A DNA stretch of 64,000 nucleotides from Phlebiopsis flavidoalba (lineage: Eukaryota > Basidiomycota > Agaricomycetes > Polyporales > Phanerochaetaceae), in assembly GCA_035772785.1 (NCBI GenBank), contig JAOCPU010000076.1, positions 46,261-110,260 of the forward strand, written 5' to 3'. Positions 24,849-37,782 of the stretch are shown here, piece by piece. The position numbers and the translations under genes were made by a program. Position 1 is the first letter of the stretch, and each line of letters opens with the position of its first letter. The notes under the pieces were generated by a model. The model was not told the origin of the DNA. It ran no database searches and saw nothing but the letters and a program-made list of their open reading frames with translations.

Positions 24849-27381
24849 ATGGGCGACCTCGGATGTCGAATGGCGGCTCGAGACGATGCAGTGACGCGGC
24901 GCATCGGCGATGACGCCCACGACCGCTCCGACTCGAGCATCACTAACTCACAGAGCCATATTCAAACGTCGAACTCGCCGTTCACCACTCCACAAACCAC
25001 CCTCATGAGCAGCATGAAAACAGTTTCGCCACGTTCTTCGTCAGAGTCGAAGCTCCTTGTCGCCCGTTCGAACGAGGCCTCTTCGCCATCATCCGCCCAC
25101 CCCGCCTCCGCGGCGCTCAAAACTACCTTCCCTTCCACTTCCACCAAGACCACGCTCGAGCGCAAGCGGTCACAAAGCACGTCACCATCGCCCTCGCCTC
25201 CACCGCCGCCAGTGAAACCACCTCCCAAACAATTCGTCTTGACATCACACTTGGCGGCCCCGAGGACTATGAGGTCGATATCAGGAGTCTCGAGCAAGGA
25301 GAAATGGGTCACCACCGGTGCCCCAACCCTCCGTCCCAAATACATCATCCAGTCGTCGTAGGCAGGGCACGCTGAAAGCCCTGATGACACAGTGAGCCCG
25401 AGGAGACTACGTCCAGAAACAGAACGATATAAAACACGAAGAAGAGACAGGAAGCGGGAGTGAGTAGTATTGTCCTGGCGTCGCCTTTACACGGCCGCAC
25501 CATTTGATCGTGCTTACCAGCGATACGTAGAATTAATGCAGCGCAGAGTACTAACGGACACAGAATGCGACCCTCTATCATCCGATGACTCATTAAACTA
25601 TCAGGCGACGAGCGTACCATTTCTTAGCTCAGACGAAACAGCAAGGACCTCTTACGTGTCGAGCGGCCAGGTTTGCCTATGACTCACGCAGACAAGTATG
25701 TTGCACGTCACGCTCACACATCGATGTCTTGTATCACTGCAAATTTCCAGAGCTAACCGGCCAAGAAACCCAAGTCTAGAGCGTCGAGAAATTCATATTC
25801 TCCCAATCCCTCGGTTCCATCTCCGCAAGCTTTGTCGAACGCTACGCTACCACCCCTCCGCACGTTATCGGCGCCGCTCTCTACATCATCACTTCACAAA
25901 CATGCTCCCCCAACTCCGGTGATCAATAAGACCTCCAATGAATCTCAAGGTCATGAATGAAACGATCTCAGCACGCCTGGTCCCGTCGTAGCTTGGTCAA
26001 AGACGGACTCGGCGATCGCGTCTGTCCTCCTCGGGGACTAAGAGGATTCACCAATACCGTGCCCCCTTAGATTGTTGACACACGATGTTCCGTCATCACA
26101 TGCGAGTCGGACCAACTAGTGGAGCAAAGAGAAAGGCTTTCAGTTGATGAGGAGCATCCTGCCAGTGCCAGTGTTGCTGTAGCATAGGTGGCTGGCTCCC
26201 ATGTCCCCGTACGGCGTGTTGTGCTAAAACAAGAAGCGCAGCAAGAAGCCGTTCAGATAGTGAGTCCAATTTTTTCGTCTGTCGCCCCTAATATCCATGT
26301 TGAGGTGGTCGCAGAAAGGCTCATTCCCATCCAGAGCTGGAGGCCCTCATTGAGGAGCTCAAAGGGACGCCATTGCCAAGGAAGATTGGTCGGCGTAAAT
26401 GGGGAAAGTTTCCCTCAGACCCTCAAACCCACTACTTTCACGTGTCGCTTTGAAGGCCCATAGTGCTCAACGAGTACAACGACAACTTCTTCAACTTTAT
26501 GCCGAAGATATTTCCCTACAATCGCTTCACGATGACGGTCAGGTAAATTCAGCTTTTGTCTCGTGTGCCCCAGCTTACCGTCGCATAGAAACTTATTAAA
26601 CGGACCATCTGGCGAGATCACACGAACGAGCGCCAAGAAAGTTATCTCTCCGGCGAGCGGGCCAGGAATGTTTCTCTCGGGCGAGCTCAAGAAGCTCGCA
26701 GACGAGGGCTTCGCGAAGGCCCAGGAGGAATGGGAGCGGAGTGTTCAGATGTGGGAACGAAGACAGACCGTGCGTACCGATCCTCAGGATGGTCTTGCTC
26801 CGCCACCAACCGGTCAGGCACAGTCAGCAGAGGCACGAGCCCGTACCGTAGTCTTCGGCGCAACCAACGCCGTTGGCTTGGTCCTACGTCGCTACCACCC
26901 GCGAAGTCGATCGACGACAGCGTGGATATGGACGTTGACGGACGTCCACGGCGCAAACGGCAAACAACCGACTGCCAAAGACGCGCATCCACCTGCCAAG
27001 CGGTATCGTTTGACCGACCAGATGAAGGGTATCATTTGGGCACTCGTTTGCTTGAGTAACGAGTGCTGTCGAATCGAGAATGAGAAAAAGTAAGTTGTCG
27101 CAAACTTTGTCTGCGCACGCTCTCAACGTTTTCACTAGTGAGCTCGAGAACAACCACCAGATTGTGAGCGACCAAGGCGTACGCAAGACGCTTTACACAA
27201 AAGGTTCGTGCTCACCATCTTGCTAGCCCCGACACCGTGCTTGATATCTGCCTCTTCTTCCAGATCGTTGCTTCTTATCCCGATGGCTGGCTTTCGTCCG
27301 GACAGATTTCCCGCGAGGTCAGCGTCATGAAAGAAGAAGTACGAACGAGACGTTATGATGAGAACGATGTCCGAAGCATAG
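24849..27381 (+). CDS. Hpc2/ubinuclein-like HIR-complex subunit
   Basis: Hpc2/ubinuclein proteins are subunits of the HIR/HIRA histone chaperone, which deposits H3-H4 outside replication in the nucleus. The ATG at 24849 starts a Ser/Thr/Pro-rich N terminus. A conserved LGGPEDYEVDIRSLEQGE lies near 25250-25310 in a neighbouring frame. The Hpc2-related domain follows near 25560-25680, ending YVSSGQV, with an embedded LAQTKQQG in another frame. The middle domain reads EYNDNFFNFMPKIFPYNRFT, then LIKRTIW (about 26470-26610), followed by LADEGFAKAQEEWERSVQMW (about 26690-26755). The C-terminal part has YRLTDQMKGIIWALVCLSNE, an intron from about 27091, NHQIVSDQGVRKTLY, a second intron, and ASYPDGWLSSGQISREVSVM ending at TAG 27379-27381. 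At least six frame shifts occur, several in short runs. This is the only such gene in the window and was probably functional. Confidence 0.83.
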
Positions 27382-28216
27382 ACGGCCGTCGTTGGGTTCG
27401 GGTTCGCGTGCGCTTTACTATATCGGACTACTGCTCGCTAGTCGTTATTCTTACTTTATGTACTCTACTTAGTGTTGCCTTTCCCATTCTGTATGGGCTC
27501 GTATTGCCTCACGTATGGAGATCGTGGCCCATTCCATCTCGATTGCTGTGTAGAGATCCCAACTCGACCTCTTGCAACAATTCATTGGGGGCGGCTGCTC
27601 AATTTCAAAAAAGTCTAGGCAGGTTTTCAATTTCTCAGCCCCGAACTTATACTCAACATAGTGGCAGTCAGAGCGTAATCCGTAATGGTGATACTTCTGC
27701 GGCATGTGTGGACAGATCATCACCGCACCATCATCCGGCTCTGGTGCTTTTCTGCCACACCGATAGAAGGGCGAAAGCGAAATTCGTTCCCCCTATAGTC
27801 CGCACATATGTCTCATCACAGTTGCTCCGTGATATGGCTAAAAGGGAGTACTAGTAATTGACAACCACCTGTTTCATTGCAGAAGTGTGAGTCCCAGTGT
27901 CACACCTATATTTGCTTGAATTGAAACGCGTGGGCTAGATTAATTGCCTCGCAAGGATGGAACGATTCTTCATTGACCTGTCGCGACCATCTCAGGTCCC
28001 TACATCGCGATATCATCATCTCGATCCTGTTCTTGTCGTTCCGAAGAGAGTTGCACCCACGAGCAACATGCCCGGGCCAGCCTATCCAGCTCGTCTCACC
28101 GTCCTTGACAGCATCTCTACGCACATTCCGAGACAAACCCGTTCATCGGCGCAGTGCATACTTAACCACGGTCGGGTACGAGTCTTCCACGCCCTCTTCC
28201 TCCTACCTCGCGCACA
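27382..28216. other. Intergenic region after Hpc2 gene
   Basis: No recognised gene. A long plus frame continues from 27237 to 27854 and includes a hydrophobic stretch near 27425-27510, but its beginning is the Hpc2 exon in a shifted frame and the rest has no motif. The region should hold the Hpc2 3' end and the copy F promoter. Confidence 0.35.
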
Positions 28217-29872
28217 ATGACGTCCACCAATGCTACCCAAATACCCCTTCCACCGTCCTTTAACACCACGTTCCTTAGCCCTTTTGTAGAAACTGATGTG
28301 CGTTACCTTTCATGTGAGTGTTTTCCACAGGCGTCCCGGGTGCTGTGTCTCACAATGTATAGCCTTTCGGGGTATTTGTCGGGCAGGGCCTACACCATAT
28401 TGGACATCATATAACGATGCTTGGGGCATCCGGGCAATGGTGTCCTTCCTATGGTACGGAGGATTACTCCCTGAGTTACATGTACTAATTCCACGCAGCG
28501 TCGGCGAGCTAGTGCACGTGGCTTTTGGGATACACATGCTGCACTTCTGTTACACCATGGACGTCGAATCAGATATACTCCCCTTAGTTTGGTTCGTGCC
28601 TCTGTTGCTTACGCTGACATTATCCTCACGCTGCATGTGGTAGGAGTGCCAAGGTTCGTCATGTCATTCTTCCGTGTTTGAAAATCTAGAACCTCATCCA
28701 CGGAGCTTCATCCGCAAATGTAGGCAGTAACATTCAACAAGGTAATTTTCCCTCATTTCAACAGATACGTGGGATGCATGACAGCGCGATTTTGTAGGTG
28801 TTCATGGGTGGTCGCAATAGTAGAAAGGTCTGGTACACAACGTGTTTTGTGGATATGTGCTGACGATGTCCCCGCGGTTAGCTTCGTGCTGTACCGAGTT
28901 TGGAAGTGTACGTGCTGCAATCTTCGTACCTTGCTGCCGCACACTCTAAATGCTCAGCGGATAGTAAGCCGGAAATCGGCGTGCCGTGGTTAGCGCTTTT
29001 TCCTGTGCGTTAAGAACCCTTTCGAAGGACACGGCGCCTGACCTATCGAACCGTAGACTATGTTATGATTTTGACTGGGTTCGGTGAGACGTTGAATGTC
29101 ATATGTGCTGTTGCATACAGTATCTCACCAATGTCACGGTGCAAGGACTGGGAATAGGTACGGCTCCACGTACGCAGATTGTGCGCGACATGCTGGTCCT
29201 AAACACAATTCATCGTTTGTAGTTGCTTCATTGCGTTTGTGAGATTACACTTCTCGGTATCATAAACGATTTTCTGACTGCGAGCTGAACAGCTCCGCGA
29301 AAGGTCAAAACCTGGATTAGCCTCGCTGGCGACCACACTCCGTCCACGTCAGTTTAGCTTTTTCCAATTCTTGCTCACCGCGATTCCACTTTTTACCTCT
29401 GTGTGTAGCGGATTCTGGATGTCATGTTCGCCATCACCGCAACATCGGATGTTTACACAGCAGGGATGCCTCATTTACTTCCTGCAACAGCACCGTTCTG
29501 CCTTCAAAAGGTATACTCAGGTGCTAGGCTGTCCAAAAGCATGTCTAACATTGCTTCAATAGGACACACCATTTCGTTCAAAAGATCGTATTTTATTCTG
29601 CCAACAGCGGAATTATCACAGCGTACGTTTATGAGAAAACCTTCTTTCCTTTGACATGAGTCTAAACCAGAGCACAGTATGTTCTCCGTTGCCACGTTGA
29701 TTACGGTCAGTTGTGTACTGTTGTTGCTGGTGCATGGAATACTCGTGCTTTCACACCACCGCACTAGTTCAAACGCGCGTTCGGCGAAACCGCCGCCCGC
29801 CTGGATTGGAATGGTCGAAGTGTTGAATATGAGTGGGTATCCGCATATCACACTATAAATCTTTAAGAGCAC
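28217..29872 (+). pseudogene. DUF6534-like 7TM membrane protein, copy F
   Basis: The ATG at 28217 gives MTSTNATQIPLPPSFNTTF, typical of the N terminus of this family. After a break, PYWTSYNDAWGIRAMVSFLW lies at about 28394-28455 and continues into a second helix region ending GIHMLHFCYTMDVESDILP. The late motif LIYFLQQHRSAFKR is at about 29470-29515, and MFSVATLITVSCVLLLLVH at about 29677-29735 is the next transmembrane helix. All motifs are in the expected order on one strand. A poorly readable stretch of about 800 bases (28650-29450) lies where helices 3-5 should be. Identity to the family is good; the gene is broken as written. Confidence 0.57.
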
Positions 29873-31990
29873 TAATTCTAAGCTTTAGTATATGCTAACG
29901 CAATGATCATTATGTTTCGTAACTCTTACCGTTTGACACTACAATTGACGCTCTAACTGTTGACCACGCGAGGGCTCGTCCCCAGTTCACGCGAGGCGTT
30001 GCATGCACACAAGGAAGGGCGTATAACGATTGATGAAGCGCGAGGGGCCTCCATCCCAACGCCAGGCCTTTAGGAACCCACGCCCTCTCGCGTATGTGTG
30101 CATGGGGCAAGTTCGTGACAAATTGAATTCTCAAATTCATTTTGATTCTCAGCTTGCTTACATCCGGCACCACGAGAAGAGAGCAAGAAGTTATTGTGTC
30201 GACGCACATCCATGAGGACTGAGACTATCATCGCTGAGATGGTGCGTTTTGATCGGCATGAACTCAAGGATGAAAGGAACTGATCACCCGTGTCCAGAGT
30301 CCCGCGGTCGACATGAAAGCCCCAATATCGAAGGTGATTGACAGACGCTGTCTCACAAGGACGAGTTTTGCATGACCAGTTCACGATATAAGGGAATTGG
30401 TAGGCTCTTTGATCACACAGCGAGACAATGAGATGTGATGTCGTCAGGGGCCTTCTAACTTATCTCAGAACCCGCCCAAATATCTAGGGCTGGAGAAATT
30501 TTCGATATGGTCGATTTACCTTGCTACAACGTAGAAAAGCTCAGACTTTTGTCTAAACTTTGCAGCAATTCAAAGGCAGTCAAAGGTCCTAGCTTCGTTG
30601 GGCCTACGGTGACACTCGCACTCAACCAAGCGGTAAGCATACGGGGTCCTTTATTCGGATGATGCTATGCCGAGATTCTGGACTAACCGTGGAACGCTAG
30701 AAGGGATTCTGGGAGCCCAAATACAATTGGCCCCGCACGGAGCGCTGTCGTATCAAAGTGTTATTTTTAAGGCTTATCTGGTGATTTCGTCAACAGTTAT
30801 TCCGGTGGTGGTGTCCTGAATGGGGGTAGGGGAGACAAGTTTGTTCTCTCTGGCGGATGGTATGTGATGGGAGCTTGTAGTAACCTTAAGTTCGATCAAA
30901 ACTGACGCCTGCGTGGGAAAGTAAGTCAGCTGGCGTCGCGGCGTCCCTTCATGATCGCAGGTGGTAGTAAGGTCTGGCTCTCGAATATTGCTCTGGTCGC
31001 AGCAGCCATATATGCGTCGGGTGGGCGCTGGCCAACAGCAGCCAGTGCGAGTGAGGTGCGCAGGTCCATAAAGAATGATTGTATCATTTGCTTGTATAGC
31101 TCGTTGTGTTGTGCGCAAGCTTGGCGCCGTCTAGTCATCGTTAGCAGATTCTACCCACTTGTGGGTGTGGACTCGGACTCGAGGAAAGGTAATAGTCATC
31201 TGGTGGGACCGTTTCTTGTCAACGTCGGAGAGTGCTGGATATTCTCGGAAGTGTTATCTTTTGTGGTCGTCTACGCCACAATGTACTGATTATAATTGTA
31301 GTGCTCGGGTGCGGGGTCCGGTGGGGGGGGGAGCCGGACGTCACCGTGCAAGCACACCGCCGGTACACTTCTGGTTTTGTAATGCTGATATTCTAGCAAT
31401 ACCAATAGGTCAACAGTAGGAGGCAGTACGGGTGATGCTCCTATTTGATGTAATCAAACATTGTGATAAAATTGATCATTCATACCTAAGCTAAGCACTC
31501 GTCGTAACGTACTCGATGAGGGCCGTTCAATTCAACATTGTGAGATACAAGCTCGAACATTGCGGACAAACATATGTATGATTCTTCCAAACGGAGCTCA
31601 CACTACGCAATGGCATCAAGGGACGACACTGAGGTCAGCAGTATCATAGGCTAATAGACGGTATGAAACTTTAACACCTCATGTGCAGACTTTATTTGCA
31701 ATTTATTATCTCGTACTAAGCAGGATCTGATTACCCTGATGACAGGCCTCCCATGTAAGATTTCCAAACAGGTGCATTTCTGTCACTCGGGGTACACCAC
31801 CGTGAGGTTCCCATCTTTGTCCGTTCTCAAAACTCCATAATGACGGTACGGGATCCGAAGCTGACTCCAGGAGCTCAGGACATGCGGCTACCATCCATCG
31901 ACCGCCTTTCCCAACCAAGCATAAACAGGATCTATCCATCTATTCAGGGTGAGGGGCTCTACAGGACTTAAATACGAATGTACTAGGACC
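29873..31990. other. Region between copies F and G, possible fragment
   Basis: Most of this region is unreadable. At 30951-31100 the plus strand has KVWLSNIALVAAAIYASGGR, a hydrophobic helix that could be a leftover middle part of the same membrane family, and a 112-codon frame runs to 31289. The stretch at 30500-30630 (plus) is free of stops and ends at a GTAAGC splice-like site. No complete gene can be supported. Confidence 0.3.
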
Positions 31991-33900
31991 ATGGCTCACT
32001 CACGTATGTCACTCGCGTATACCCCCCCTAATGCGCTTCACCTTTTTCAAGTTTTCAAGTTCACTGTCATGGACGAGTCCCGTAAAAACAAGGTCTGGCT
32101 CCGGGGGAGCATTCTCCAAAACCACGCGGCTGTGTTTCTAGGCCCGTTTTATAGATTTGATTGTGTGTCACGCTATGAGTGTGAGTGCAAAGCTTCATGA
32201 GTTCCACTCTACTCGTCTCTGATAGGTGACAGATTTTCGGACGATGTTTCGTCAGCACAGGATACTACACGTATTGGACATCATTGGACACAATGCAACG
32301 ACACTTGTGGGGATACAACACCATGGTGGCAGCTCTATGTGTAGGCATCGTGAGGGGGCGGCGTCAAGTCCGGGCTAATGAACCCGAAACGAAATCAGTG
32401 TGTCTCAGAAACTGCTGCACACCATCTTTTCAATCATCACAGTTTCAACCAGTATTATTTCTCATATTCCACAAAGTCTCAGCTACGACGTTGATCTGGT
32501 AAGTAGGAAATTGTACGATGGTGGTGCTTTTTTAATTATTAAACGTAATCAAGGGAGTGCGAAAGGTGGGCGCGTCAAGGCCAAATGCGAACCGTTAATA
32601 AGCAGCTCATAATGTTTTTCATAATATCTTGTCTAGGCCCGATTATGGAGATGCAAAGGCTCTTACGCAATGGTGTTCATATTTCTCTGTTACTCTACTG
32701 AACGATAACTTGGGCTTAATAGATTCTGTGGACAGTTCCTGGAATTACTGAAAAGGTGATTGGAGCTAACTTATTTCAGCCTTGAGATTGAAGCTGAGGC
32801 ATTACCAACCCAAAAGTTTGTTAACAACTCTAGTCACAGGGGTGTGTCCTCAGTTCGTTGTGGTATACTATCAAAGCAGTGCACACCAATACGTGGCACT
32901 TATCTCTCGATGCCCTTCCGTGCATGGAGTGACGTCATCGGTCTTGAATCTGCAGGTGACAAGATGGATCACAAGCATGGTTATATCCCGCGTATTTCCC
33001 GTGAGAATAAATTTCACACATACTGGCTTTTTTACCCCAAGCTGAGGTTTGTTATGACAGCGGGTGTCTTTATTGGTTGCGGCTATCGGTGAGGCCTGCA
33101 TCCAATAGTAGGGGTGTCCGCCCATATTATAATGCTCACATCGATAACTTAGCTTTGGACTAGGTAGGGGTCTCACGGGCTGGGATGACCTCGTAGGATA
33201 ATCACATGTCCCGTGCATAAATCACTTTTACTACAATCACATAGCCACAACCGTGCGACTTGTGAGTACGATGCCCATGGTTTCTACTAAAGAGTATCAA
33301 GATATTTCTATAACTTGAATCTACAACAAGCTATATTCACTCGCAATTCTGGGCCGATTTTGCAAACAGACAGATTGGCTGGCGTAAGCTCTGGTCTCAC
33401 AATTTTGCCCCTGTGTTTTGGTTTTGACGAGCGCTCTAGATTTTATTGAATTGCACGCTGATCACTGCGGCCGCAAGCAGATCCTAGCACGATGTATTTA
33501 ATGCAGCGATGCTCGTATAACTTCTTACAGCAAGCATCACAGCTCCGCTTTCAGGAGGTAAGCAGAAACCGCCGGACTACCATTGTCGATATCAGTGTTC
33601 TTAATTTGGTCATTGGCTTCTATAGAACGCCATTATTTTCTTCAAAAAAGTCGCGTTGTATTCAGTCATACATGGGTTATCACCGCGTAGGTATCACCCA
33701 ATGCGCATTTGAAAATACTGTTTTTTTATACTAAAAATGATACTAGAATGTTTTCCGTCGCCACACCCGCTGATAACGGTCTTTCGCACTTCGCTGCGAT
33801 GATCCAAATCCATGATTTCTTCGCTTATCTTTTTTTTTTCAGGCCCCCCCCGTAGTTCAATGAAAAAGAGACCAATCGACATGCGGCATATGTTTGGAAT
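31991..33900 (+). pseudogene. DUF6534-like 7TM membrane protein, copy G
   Basis: An N-terminal helix fragment HAAVFLGPFY lies near 32125-32155, YYTYWTS near 32262-32284, a late motif resembling YNFLQQ at about 33518-33545, and MFSVAT at about 33748-33765. Motif order and strand match copy F, 3.8 kb upstream, so the two may be a tandem duplication. This is among the least preserved copies: the motif after YWTS is degraded and no exon keeps a long frame. The start could be at 31991 or 32069; neither is well supported. Confidence 0.42.
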
Positions 33901-35770
33901 GGATAGAGCTTTTGAGTAAAATGTACTTCTCCTCTATTCAGCTGTTCAACTTACAGTACTCATACAAGCCATCCAGTGTATGTGCCAACGCCTTGATCAC
34001 AATTGGGACCACGTAATTCGTTTCTCCGAGCGAATTAGACTCACGCGAAATTTATCCAGGCTCAACACGAGCGGCCCCACAAGCGTCACAAAGCTATCCT
34101 GGATGATTTCCTGAAACGAATGCCGTTCCCGATGGCAAACAATCCCGTTCCGACCTTCGTTTGGTTCGCACCGCGGATCGACGGTGGCGTGATATAATGA
34201 TACCTATGTGTTGGCGAGATGTGATTAGATGCCTGTACTCATAGAATACAGGGTGTTGTTCGTGGTCCATATCCATACCACGAATCTGGAGACCTAGTGA
34301 CTGGAGTCGGTTAGTCATCCAACGCATATTTAAGCCACCATGTTGGCCCCAAGCCTTGACTATTTGTTGTGCAGGGCACCGTCCCCGTCGAAGACGTTGG
34401 ACGAGCCTCTCACCTGACAGTGAAAAGGCCTCGTCGCATGAAGGAAGGATATCACTTACCATCATACAGCCACAAATTTTTTTAAGTGCCAGCATTGCCT
34501 CGTCGTATGCGACGTCTTTGATTCTGTGCCGCATGGCTAGAACAATTATGCACACCTAAGAGGAAGTAAATAAAACATGGAAGCACAATGTATATTAGTG
34601 CGCCTTTGATATATGCGGTATGACTCGTGAATCAACGTTTATCATTACTTCACCGTCAGCTAGGCTTACACGTGTCCAAAGAATGATGCTAAGCAGAGTG
34701 TTCCATCGGGCCATCCCTTCCTGTATTCCGCTCTCTCAGGCCTCAGGCCTCGGGCCTCATGGTGGTTCATGCAAATGGGCAAGGTGTGCCGTAATGGAGA
34801 TAAATCGGCACCACGACATCTCCCGCGGTTCGTCATAGATCTGAGCATCAAAATAGAGCCTTTGTTGTATGCCGATTCTAGGGGGTAGATTAGTGAACTC
34901 CCGCAGGCTTTGAGCAATTCTCCGCCCTCGGCTTCATGCTTTTGTGTTGCATACAAATCATGGAAAGAAGTTGAGTCGACGCGCACCGCTTACCATAACC
35001 ATCAATTTTGACGATCCGCATCGGCGAGACGAGCCGAGGTTGCGCACCTTTCTTTTCCAACCACACACACGACAGTCGTTTGAAAGCGCCCTGCAGCTCA
35101 CTGTCAGCCGGACAGCTGACTCGCGATATGTTTCAGAACCTGGCTTCTGTGTAGCACCTTCCGAAGAAAGAATGCTCACTTACACATACGAACTGCTCGT
35201 CTTCGCCTGGACCGGTGTTCAGAAATACTGTCCCCAGCTGAGGCACCGTTCAACCGAGAGCCAAGCTAACCGAGCCTGAGACGAGGCGAGACAAAATGCT
35301 GTCTCTTGTCTATCACTCCTCTCATCACCCATAGGGAGAGACACGCAAGCATCGTGGTACGTTGATTCTAGGGGCTGCTACCAAGCACTATCACTAAGTG
35401 ACCAATCAGGTGCAGGCTCGTTGTGGCCCCTCTTGACCAATCAGCTATGTGGGAATTACCCCACTCAGGGCTGCCACCGACGAACCCCAGGTCCTCGTGG
35501 TAGAATTTATCAACCCCGCTTTGCCCCAAGAGCGATGCGCGCGTCGTCGATCAGGGCTAACGCCCATCCCTTTTCGGTCCTTTCATCCATAGTAGCAGTC
35601 AAATTCACATGGCTGAATTTGGATGACACCGGAATGCACCTTCCTTGCTCCCATGACCAGCAGGCCACGCGAGGGTGCTCTTGGGGGATGGCTCTCTTAA
35701 GGGTGAGACTCCTGCTCAGGAGTAACGGAGTTTGTAACCCCTTCGCCCACCAGGTGTGGTGCCTTCCCTC
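33901..35770. other. 1.9 kb without a recognised gene
   Basis: The longest frame is minus 34094-34555 (153 codons), basic and Cys-poor, with no known motif. A plus frame at 34944-35279 (111 codons) faces it. The minus-strand reading at 35510-35840 is continuous (TWWAKGLQTPLLLSRSLTLK and onward) and has a composition suggesting a repeat or a decayed coding stretch, but I cannot name it. I mark the whole area as unassigned. Confidence 0.3.
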
Positions 35771-37022
35771 ATGAACCGCCTCCAAGCATATGCTGAATTT
35801 TGGCGGTGGTCCTTCTCGTGCGGGACGCCTCTCTGGGACTGTGCAGTCGTCGTTGCCCGAGCTGGAACCTCCCGCGTTCATCTTGGACCCTCAAAAGAGT
35901 TCTTTTTGTTTCGAATCCTGTCGACAGACTCTCAAGCTCGGAGAGTAAGTTCTGCTTCTGGGATTTCTCGTGCTCGTGTTCACGGTCGTTTAATTCGTTT
36001 AGCAATGTTCCTGAAAGTCCCAACCACCATGCAATAGAACATGGTCCCAGGGGTGAAGGGCACCTGGGTTTCACCCGTGCCCGACTTGATCAGGGGCGAC
36101 GTCGCGAAGTGGGGCAGAGGAGGCTGGCGTTGAAGCCGAGCGCATTCCCGGATATTGGTTCGAGAAGAAGGTGCCTGGACATTCCCCATCGGCGAGGCAC
36201 CCAAACCGGGCGAGAAGGTCATCTACGCCCTCCACGGTGGGAGCGGTACACAAAACTCTCCGCCCACCCTGACAGTCATCATGTCGCAACAAACATCCAC
36301 CAAGGTCTTCTAGGATATACACACGACATACAGCGCGGTGTTCAACCTGGAATAATCGCCTCGCATGCAGACGTTCAGGAAAACCTCTCCATCCCTTCCC
36401 CACTCAGCTCATCGATGCCGTCGCCGGTTACATGTACCTAGTGAATGAGGTTGGCTTCTCACCAGCAGACATCATCGTGGTCGGAGACTCCGCCGGTGGC
36501 AATCTCTCGGTCGCCCTCGTTCGCTACCTAGTCGAACGTCGCGCGGCGGGTGACGCGGACATCCCAGATGCACCCTCAGCACTCCTTCTCTTACTCCCCC
36601 TGGGTGGACCTCGAGGTTTCGCGGCTACGAGCCTAGCTCCTCCGTCATCCGCAACGTCCCGTCCGACTACCTCGACATCATCGCACCAGACTTCATCTCC
36701 GCCACCTCTTACTTCCTGGGCGCGCGTCCGCTCTCCTACGCCGCCTCCAACCGCTACATCTCCCCCGCCTCCGAGTCGCCTGCCATGGGCGCCGTATCAT
36801 TCAAGGGCTTCCCGCGGACGCTCATTCGTTTGCGGCGGAACGGAGACGCTTCAGGACCAGAGCCACGTCCTGCACAAGAAGATGCAGGCGGATCTGGGCG
36901 ATGCGGTTGGGCTCGTGGAGTATCCCGACGCGATCCATGATGATTTCTGCGCGTTCACATGGCACGAGCCTGAACGCTCTGATGCCCTGAAGCTCTGCGC
37001 GAAGTGGATAGAAAATCCTTGA
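35771..37022 (+). CDS. HSL-type alpha/beta hydrolase, tandem copy 1
   Basis: This belongs to the alpha/beta-hydrolase-3 (hormone-sensitive-lipase-like esterase) family, which hydrolyses ester bonds of lipids or small esters. The start at ATG 35771 (MNRL) is chosen because copy 2 starts MFNRL in the same position. An intron at about 35944-36002 is followed by SPNHHAIEHGP. The oxyanion-hole block is ALHGG near 36228. The nucleophile elbow GDSAGGNLSVALVRYLVERR is intact at 36482-36545. The C terminus has GGTETLQDQSHVLHKKM and GLVEYPDAIHD, carrying the acidic and His members of the triad, and ends WIENP at TGA 37020-37022. Frame shifts separate the HGG block from the elbow and the elbow from the C-terminal block. 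It is a tandem duplicate of 38262-39520 on the same strand. Confidence 0.77.
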
Positions 37023-37106
37023 GTAGCAGTGCTGATTATACCCCCCAATTTCCACCACCATCTGTCCCGTGTCGTGAATACCCCGTTTACGATATTTTTG
37101 TACAAT

Positions 37107-37133
37107 TACAGTATTGGACCGGTCCTTGCATCA
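37107..37133 (+). repeat. 27-base inverted repeat, left arm
   Basis: This 27-base sequence, core GGACCGGTCCTTGCATCA, is repeated exactly in reverse at 37783-37809. The core contains the palindrome GGACCGGTCC. A 15-base direct copy of CCGGTCCTTGCATCA follows at 37137-37151. It lies downstream of hydrolase copy 1 and upstream of copy 2. Confidence 0.85.
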
Positions 37134-37136
37134 CCA

Positions 37137-37151
37137 CCGGTCCTTGCATCA
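37137..37151 (+). repeat. 15-base direct repeat of the inverted-repeat core
   Basis: CCGGTCCTTGCATCA is an exact second copy of bases 37119-37133, spaced three bases after the left arm. Confidence 0.75.
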
Positions 37152-37593
37152 AGCGGCCACAAGTTCCGTTATCGGCACACATTGAGCCTCCAAAATTATT
37201 CCAGTAGTGTATCAGTATGTAAGGAATGTACATAAAACTTTTGGGAATTCTTGCGCAATGTTAGTGTGCGGTGAGCATAGTATTTTGTTGAGCGCACCAG
37301 AAGCCTCTGAAAAATGGACCATGCAAGTTGACTCATGCTACTAATGTCCTTATCATTGAGGTCTGGCACTTGAAATTATTTCCTACTACTGCATTTATTA
37401 CCCGTCTAGACTCTGTAGAATAATTTACAGTGCCATGGAGCTGAGGGAAGGGGCATAGTATTTACTACGGCGGGGACAGAGCCCATCAAGCGTGACGAAA
37501 CAGAGCGCTTATTGCATTGAGCGGTGACTAAGAGTCCACGTAAAGTGGCCGCTCTTCGCGGGGATATCACGCATAGTCACACATGGTCACAGC

Positions 37594-37608
37594 TGATGCA
37601 AGGAGCGG
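37594..37608 (-). repeat. Third copy of the core, one mismatch
   Basis: On the minus strand this reads CCGCTCCTTGCATCA, matching the 15-base core at 14 of 15 positions, in the same orientation as the right arm at 37783-37809. Confidence 0.55.
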
Positions 37609-37782
37609 TTTGTGTGACAACTATGGGCATTTCACAAAACAGCACACCATCCATCCAGCACCCTGTGAAAATTCCTCAAAATATGGTAGGGTACAGCTAA
37701 TGTATATAGTAGCTTATGTGCAAAGAGGGTTTTACCACAGAGCGCGAGCTGCTGAGCCCAGGGTGTGGGGTGGTCAAGTACC

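Noticed and set aside
24962..25390. 142-codon minus frame
   Set aside because: It is the complement of the Ser/Pro-rich N-terminal part of the Hpc2-like gene, whose plus-strand blocks are recognisable.
34094..34555. 153-codon minus frame as a possible gene
   Set aside because: No motif, no splice context and no similarity to any family I know; kept only as unassigned sequence.
35510..35881. Possible transposon remnant on the minus strand
   Set aside because: Continuous frame with unusual composition, but no reverse transcriptase, integrase or transposase motif and no terminal repeats.
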